In this document: piece by piece, positions 5,350 to 5,816 of the stretch | Layout of the letters: every line of letters starts with the position of its first letter | Position numbering within the stretch: position 1 is the first letter of the stretch | Assembly: GCA_039198835.1 (NCBI GenBank) | Contig: JBCCTH010000177.1 | Location: 1 to 5,816, forward strand | Direction of reading: 5' to 3' | Length of the DNA stretch: 5,816 nucleotides | Source: Shimia_B sp039198835 | Lineage (GTDB): Bacteria; Pseudomonadota; Alphaproteobacteria; Rhodobacterales; Rhodobacteraceae | Made by a program: the position numbers and the translations under genes | The notes under the pieces: generated by a model | Database searches by the model: none | What the model saw: the letters and a program-made list of their open reading frames with translations, nothing else | Told to the model about the DNA's origin: nothing

Positions 5350-5816
5350 ATGGCCGCGCGCAAATCAGCCAAAGCCAACATCTCAAAAGATGAGCTGCTG
5401 ACCTATTACCGAGAAATGCTTCTGATCCGCCGCTTTGAAGAAAAAGCGGGCCAGCTCTACGGCATGGGCCTCATCGGCGGGTTTTGCCACCTTTATATCG
5501 GCCAGGAAGCTGTCGTCGTGGGCCTCGAGGCAGCGGCAGACGAAGGCGATAAGCGCGTCACCTCCTACCGCGATCACGGCCATATGCTCGCCTGCGGGAT
5601 GGATCCGAAAGGCGTCATGGCCGAACTCACCGGGCGCGAGGGCGGCTATTCAAAAGGCAAAGGCGGGAGCATGCACATGTTCTCGAAGGAAAAGCACTTC
5701 TACGGCGGCCATGGCATTGTCGCGGCACAGGTCCCCATTGGCGCTGGCCTGGCCTTCTCGGACATGTACAAAGGCAATGACAACGTCACCTTCACCTACT
5801 TTGGCGACGGCGCGGC
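5350..5816 (+). CDS. pdhA: Pyruvate dehydrogenase E1 component alpha subunit, N-terminal part
   Basis: E1-alpha of the pyruvate dehydrogenase complex, which with E1-beta uses thiamine diphosphate to decarboxylate pyruvate and acetylate the lipoyl groups of E2, feeding acetyl-CoA to the TCA cycle. The first 155 residues are present, a little under half of the usual 330-345. Landmarks are REMLLIRRFEEKAGQLYG (21-38), GFCHLYIGQEA (44-54), SYRDHGHMLACG (72-83) with the conserved Arg-Asp-His-Gly, and KGKGGSMHMF (102-111). GGHGIVAAQVPIGAGLA is at 119-135, and the start of the ThDP/Mg-binding motif GDGA (152-155) is cut by the window end. The lysine/alanine-rich first 10 residues are a normal short N-terminal arm. 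GGGAGAGG at 5339-5346 precedes the ATG. A pdhB gene would be expected next, outside the window. A palindromic candidate operator sits directly upstream. Confidence 0.97.
   Translation, partial: MAARKSAKANISKDELLTYYREMLLIRRFEEKAGQLYGMGLIGGFCHLYIGQEAVVVGLEAAADEGDKRVTSYRDHGHMLACGMDPKGVMAELTGREGGYSKGKGGSMHMFSKEKHFYGGHGIVAAQVPIGAGLAFSDMYKGNDNVTFTYFGDGA

Overview
The window looks like a chromosomal housekeeping region of an alphaproteobacterium, most likely a Rhodobacteraceae (Roseobacter-group) member. The support is a GC-rich base composition judged by eye, close resemblance of the Pgk, class I aldolase and PdhA proteins to what I remember of that family, and the familiar gene order ppi-ppi / pgk / aldolase / ftsB / pdhA. 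No tRNA, rRNA, mobile element, CRISPR array or sign of recent transfer was seen.

Layout. On the minus strand at the left are two tandem cyclophilin-type peptidyl-prolyl isomerases. The upstream one (966 to 460) has no export signal. The downstream one (467 to beyond position 1) has a signal peptide, starts inside the end of the first with an 8-base overlap, and is cut by the window edge. A 122-bp divergent intergenic region separates them from the plus-strand genes. These are pgk (1089-2267), a gene for an exported protein of unknown function with Sel1-like helical repeats at its C-terminus (2316-3851), a class I fructose-bisphosphate aldolase (3946-4842), the small divisome protein FtsB/DivIC (4926-5228), and the first 155 codons of pdhA (5350 to beyond the end).

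Function. Pgk, the aldolase and PdhA are central carbon enzymes, covering triose/hexose phosphate interconversion and entry of pyruvate into the TCA cycle. FtsB is the cell-division gene that commonly sits before pdhA in alphaproteobacteria. The two isomerases serve protein folding, one in the cytoplasm and one in the periplasm.

Regulation. The clearest signal is a perfect 14-bp palindrome centred on CG just upstream of pdhA (5320-5333). A weaker element sharing its left half-site core lies before the aldolase gene (3871-3884). They resemble operators of LacI-family regulators of central carbon metabolism, so a shared repressor or activator is plausible but unproven. A 7-bp stem-loop overlaps the Shine-Dalgarno of the unknown exported protein.

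I see no clearly new multi-gene system. The least understood item is the exported protein encoded between pgk and the aldolase gene.
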